Assembly: GCA_035325995.1 (NCBI GenBank)
Contig: DAOKYU010000002.1
Coordinates: 248,001-312,000, forward strand
Length of the DNA: 64,000 bases
Direction of reading: 5' to 3'
Source of the DNA: Thermodesulfobacteriota bacterium
Lineage (GTDB): Bacteria > Desulfobacterota_D > UBA1144 > Nemesobacterales > UBA2774
The notes under the pieces were generated by a model. The model was not told the DNA's origin and did not search any database. It saw only the letters and a program-made list of their open reading frames with translations. Shown one piece after another: positions 62,099-64,000 of this stretch. Each line of letters starts with the position of its first letter. The stretch's first letter is position 1. Made by a program: the position numbers and the translations under genes.

Positions 62099-64000
62099 CT
62101 AATACCTGGGGTCGGACGTCCAGACCCAGTCCCTTACCTCGGGCATGTCCTCGCCGTGGGCGCGCACGTACTGCGAGTGCTCTTCGAGCTTCCTCTTGAA
62201 GTACTCGATCAGGTCGCCGGACTCGGACTGGAGCCTCCCGGCCCTGTGAAGGGCCTCTATCGCCAGATGGTAGCGGCTCATGCCGTTGCATACGACCATG
62301 TCGAACGGGGTCGTCGTCGTGCCCTCCTCGACGTAGCCGCGCACGTGAAAGCGCTCGGCGTTTGGCCTCTTGTAGGCGAGGACGTGAATTACGCGCGGAT
62401 ACCCGTGAAAGGCGAACACGACCGGCGCGGTGTCGGTGAACAGCTCGCGGAAGGTCTCCTCGTCGAATCCGTGCGGATGGTGCGAATGGTGGTGGAGCGT
62501 CATCAGGTCGGTTACGTTCACTACCCTCACCTTAAGCGCGGGCAGGTGCTTCCGGAGGAGCCACGCCGCAGCCACGGTTTCGAGCGTCGGCACGTCCCCC
62601 GCGCATCCGAGGACGACGTCGGGGTCCTTCCCGCCGTCGTTGGACGCCCACTCCCACACGGACGCCCCCCTCCTGCAGTGCTCGACGGCGGTCTCCATGT
62701 CCATCCACTGAAGTGCAGGCTGCTTGCCGGCGACGATGACGTTTATGTATCCCTTACTCTTAAGACAGTGGTCCGCCATCGAAATCAGCGAGTTGGCGTC
62801 CGGCGGTAGGTATATCCTCACGACAGCCCCCTTCTTCGTCATGACGGAATCTATGAATCCGGGGCCCTGGTGGCTGTAACCGTTGTGGTCCTGCCTCCAC
62901 GCGTGCGAGGTGAGGAGGTAATTCAGCGACGCCACAGGCGCCCTCCACGGGAGCTCCGCCGACATCTTTAGCCACTTCGCGTGCTGGTTCATCATCGAAT
63001 CCACAATCGTGGCGAACGCCTCGTAACACGGGAATATGCCGTGCCGGCCGGTTAGCAGGTATCCTTCGAGCCACCCCTGGCACATGTGCTCGCTCAGGAC
63101 TTCTAAAACCCTGCCGTCGGGCGCGATGTGGTCGTCCGTTTCGATGATTCTCTCTACAGAGCACCTGTTCGTCACCTCGAACACCGCGTCCAGCCTGTTA
63201 GAGCTGGTCTCGTCCGGGCAGAAAAGGCGGAAATTGCCCTCTTCTGCGTTGTTCCTGAATATATCGCGGAGAAATTTCCCCAGCTCGCGCGTGGCCTCGG
63301 CCTTCTCCGTGCCGGGCTCTCTCACGACGACGGCGTAATCCCCCAAGTCGGGCATTATGAGCGGCTTTAAAAGCTTGCCGCCGTTCGCGTAGGGGCTCGC
63401 CCCCATGCGCTTGTTGCCGTAAGGCGCGAGCTCGGCAAGCTCCGGTATAAACCGTCCGTCCTCGTCGAAAAGCTCCTCCGGCCTGTAGCTCCTCATCCAT
63501 TCTTCGAGAATCCTGAGGTGCTCCTTGTTTTCCTTGACCTTCGCCACGGGCACCTGGTGCGATCTGAATGTCCCCTCTACCTGTTTCCCGTCTACCACCT
63601 TCGGCCCGGTCCAGCCCTTCGGGGTGCGGAGGATTATCATCGGCCAGTCGTGCCGCCTGCTGAACCCCCTCATGCGGGCGTCCATCTGTATCTTCCTTAT
63701 ATCCAGGTACGAACGGTTGAGCGCGTTGGCAAAGGCCCTGTGCACCTTGAGCGGGTCGTCACCCGCGACGAACCTGACGGCGTACCCGAGCCCCGAGAAG
63801 AGCGCCTTGAGCTCCTTGTCCGTCGAGCGGCCCAGCACCGTAGGCCCCGCTATCTTGTAACAGTTAAGGTGAAGTATCGGGAGCACAGCCCCGTCGCGCA
63901 CCGGGTTTATGAACTTGTTCGACTGCCAGCTCGCCGCGAGCGCCCCCGTCTCGGCCTCGCCGTCTCCAACTACGCAAACCGCCAGGAGCTCGGGGTTGTC
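62099..64000 (-). CDS. phosphoketolase (5' end outside window)
   Basis: The frame is open to the window edge, giving 633 residues; the full protein is normally about 790. The thiamine-diphosphate motif GDGEAETGALAASW is in the first 25 residues seen. GYAVRFVAGDDP, MDARMRGFSRRHDWPMIILRTPKGWTGP, HAWRQDHNGYSHQGPGFID and HHHSHHPHGF are hallmark segments. It splits xylulose-5-phosphate or fructose-6-phosphate into acetyl-phosphate and an aldose phosphate, feeding acetyl units that could enter the glyoxylate shunt. Apparently monocistronic in what is seen. Confidence 0.95.
   Translation of the reverse strand, partial: DNPELLAVCVVGDGEAETGALAASWQSNKFINPVRDGAVLPILHLNCYKIAGPTVLGRSTDKELKALFSGLGYAVRFVAGDDPLKVHRAFANALNRSYLDIRKIQMDARMRGFSRRHDWPMIILRTPKGWTGPKVVDGKQVEGTFRSHQVPVAKVKENKEHLRILEEWMRSYRPEELFDEDGRFIPELAELAPYGNKRMGASPYANGGKLLKPLIMPDLGDYAVVVREPGTEKAEATRELGKFLRDIFRNNAEEGNFRLFCPDETSSNRLDAVFEVTNRCSVERIIETDDHIAPDGRVLEVLSEHMCQGWLEGYLLTGRHGIFPCYEAFATIVDSMMNQHAKWLKMSAELPWRAPVASLNYLLTSHAWRQDHNGYSHQGPGFIDSVMTKKGAVVRIYLPPDANSLISMADHCLKSKGYINVIVAGKQPALQWMDMETAVEHCRRGASVWEWASNDGGKDPDVVLGCAGDVPTLETVAAAWLLRKHLPALKVRVVNVTDLMTLHHHSHHPHGFDEETFRELFTDTAPVVFAFHGYPRVIHVLAYKRPNAERFHVRGYVEEGTTTTPFDMVVCNGMSRYHLAIEALHRAGRLQSESGDLIEYFKRKLEEHSQYVRAHGEDMPEVRDWVWTSDPRY

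Overview
The window comes from a GC-rich chromosome of a Gram-negative bacterium with an aerobic or facultative lifestyle. The Gram-negative envelope is shown by an Omp85 barrel, outer-membrane-type barrels ending in Phe, a lipoprotein and two TatA-type proteins. The respiratory and acetate-type carbon genes are NDH-2, NuoF, a proton-translocating transhydrogenase, class II fumarase and a glyoxylate-shunt fusion. Most genes favour AGG for Arg and use ATA for Ile freely. I cannot fix the phylum; the gene set would suit a deltaproteobacteria-like or related candidate lineage. I saw no tRNA, rRNA, CRISPR array or transposase.

Layout. 1-5.4 kb: end of an Omp85 gene, TatA-like gene, MDR oxidoreductase, and a two-gene unit of an MFS carrier and a possibly degenerate M3-like protein. 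5.6-14.5 kb: a secreted HEAT-repeat protein, a small helical protein, then a c-di-GMP-I riboswitch with promoter and terminator in front of a 1585-residue cytoplasmic TPR protein whose N-terminus resembles deoxyribosyltransferase/TIR-type folds. 14.5-22.5 kb: hisS, a glycosyltransferase, and three tandem DUF3943-type barrel genes, the first cut by an in-frame TAG. 22.5-29.4 kb: lipoprotein, phasin-like protein, CDP-alcohol phosphatidyltransferase, DUF4336, SDR, fumC and an NCS2 permease with an extra C-terminal domain. 29.5-34.2 kb: ECF sigma, ZAS anti-sigma, PspA-like, VWA and membrane protein, which look like an envelope-stress locus. 34.3-40 kb: a Cys-rich secreted protein, paired alpha/beta hydrolases with lhgO, and a lone nuoF. 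40-49.3 kb: tatA, MgtC-type and other small membrane proteins, ndh, a CPA2 antiporter with Usp domain, CBS protein, and a rhodanese-SufE-SufU group. 49.5-52.4 kb: a three-gene transhydrogenase operon with promoter and terminator.

52.6-55.7 kb is a scar. An RND transporter gene has lost its 5' part and carries a frameshift. It abuts two genes with different codon use (Arg CGN and Ile ATC/ATT), an amidohydrolase_2 protein and a secreted Cys-rich protein, which look transferred.

56.3-60.6 kb holds the most striking gene: a single 1414-residue reading frame joining a complete malate synthase A to a long ICL2-type isocitrate lyase with its C-terminal regulatory domain. A 28-residue membrane peptide and trhO follow, and the window ends inside a phosphoketolase gene. 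Fumarase, the shunt fusion, transhydrogenase and phosphoketolase together point to acetyl-CoA/acetyl-phosphate-centred carbon flow with NADPH balancing.
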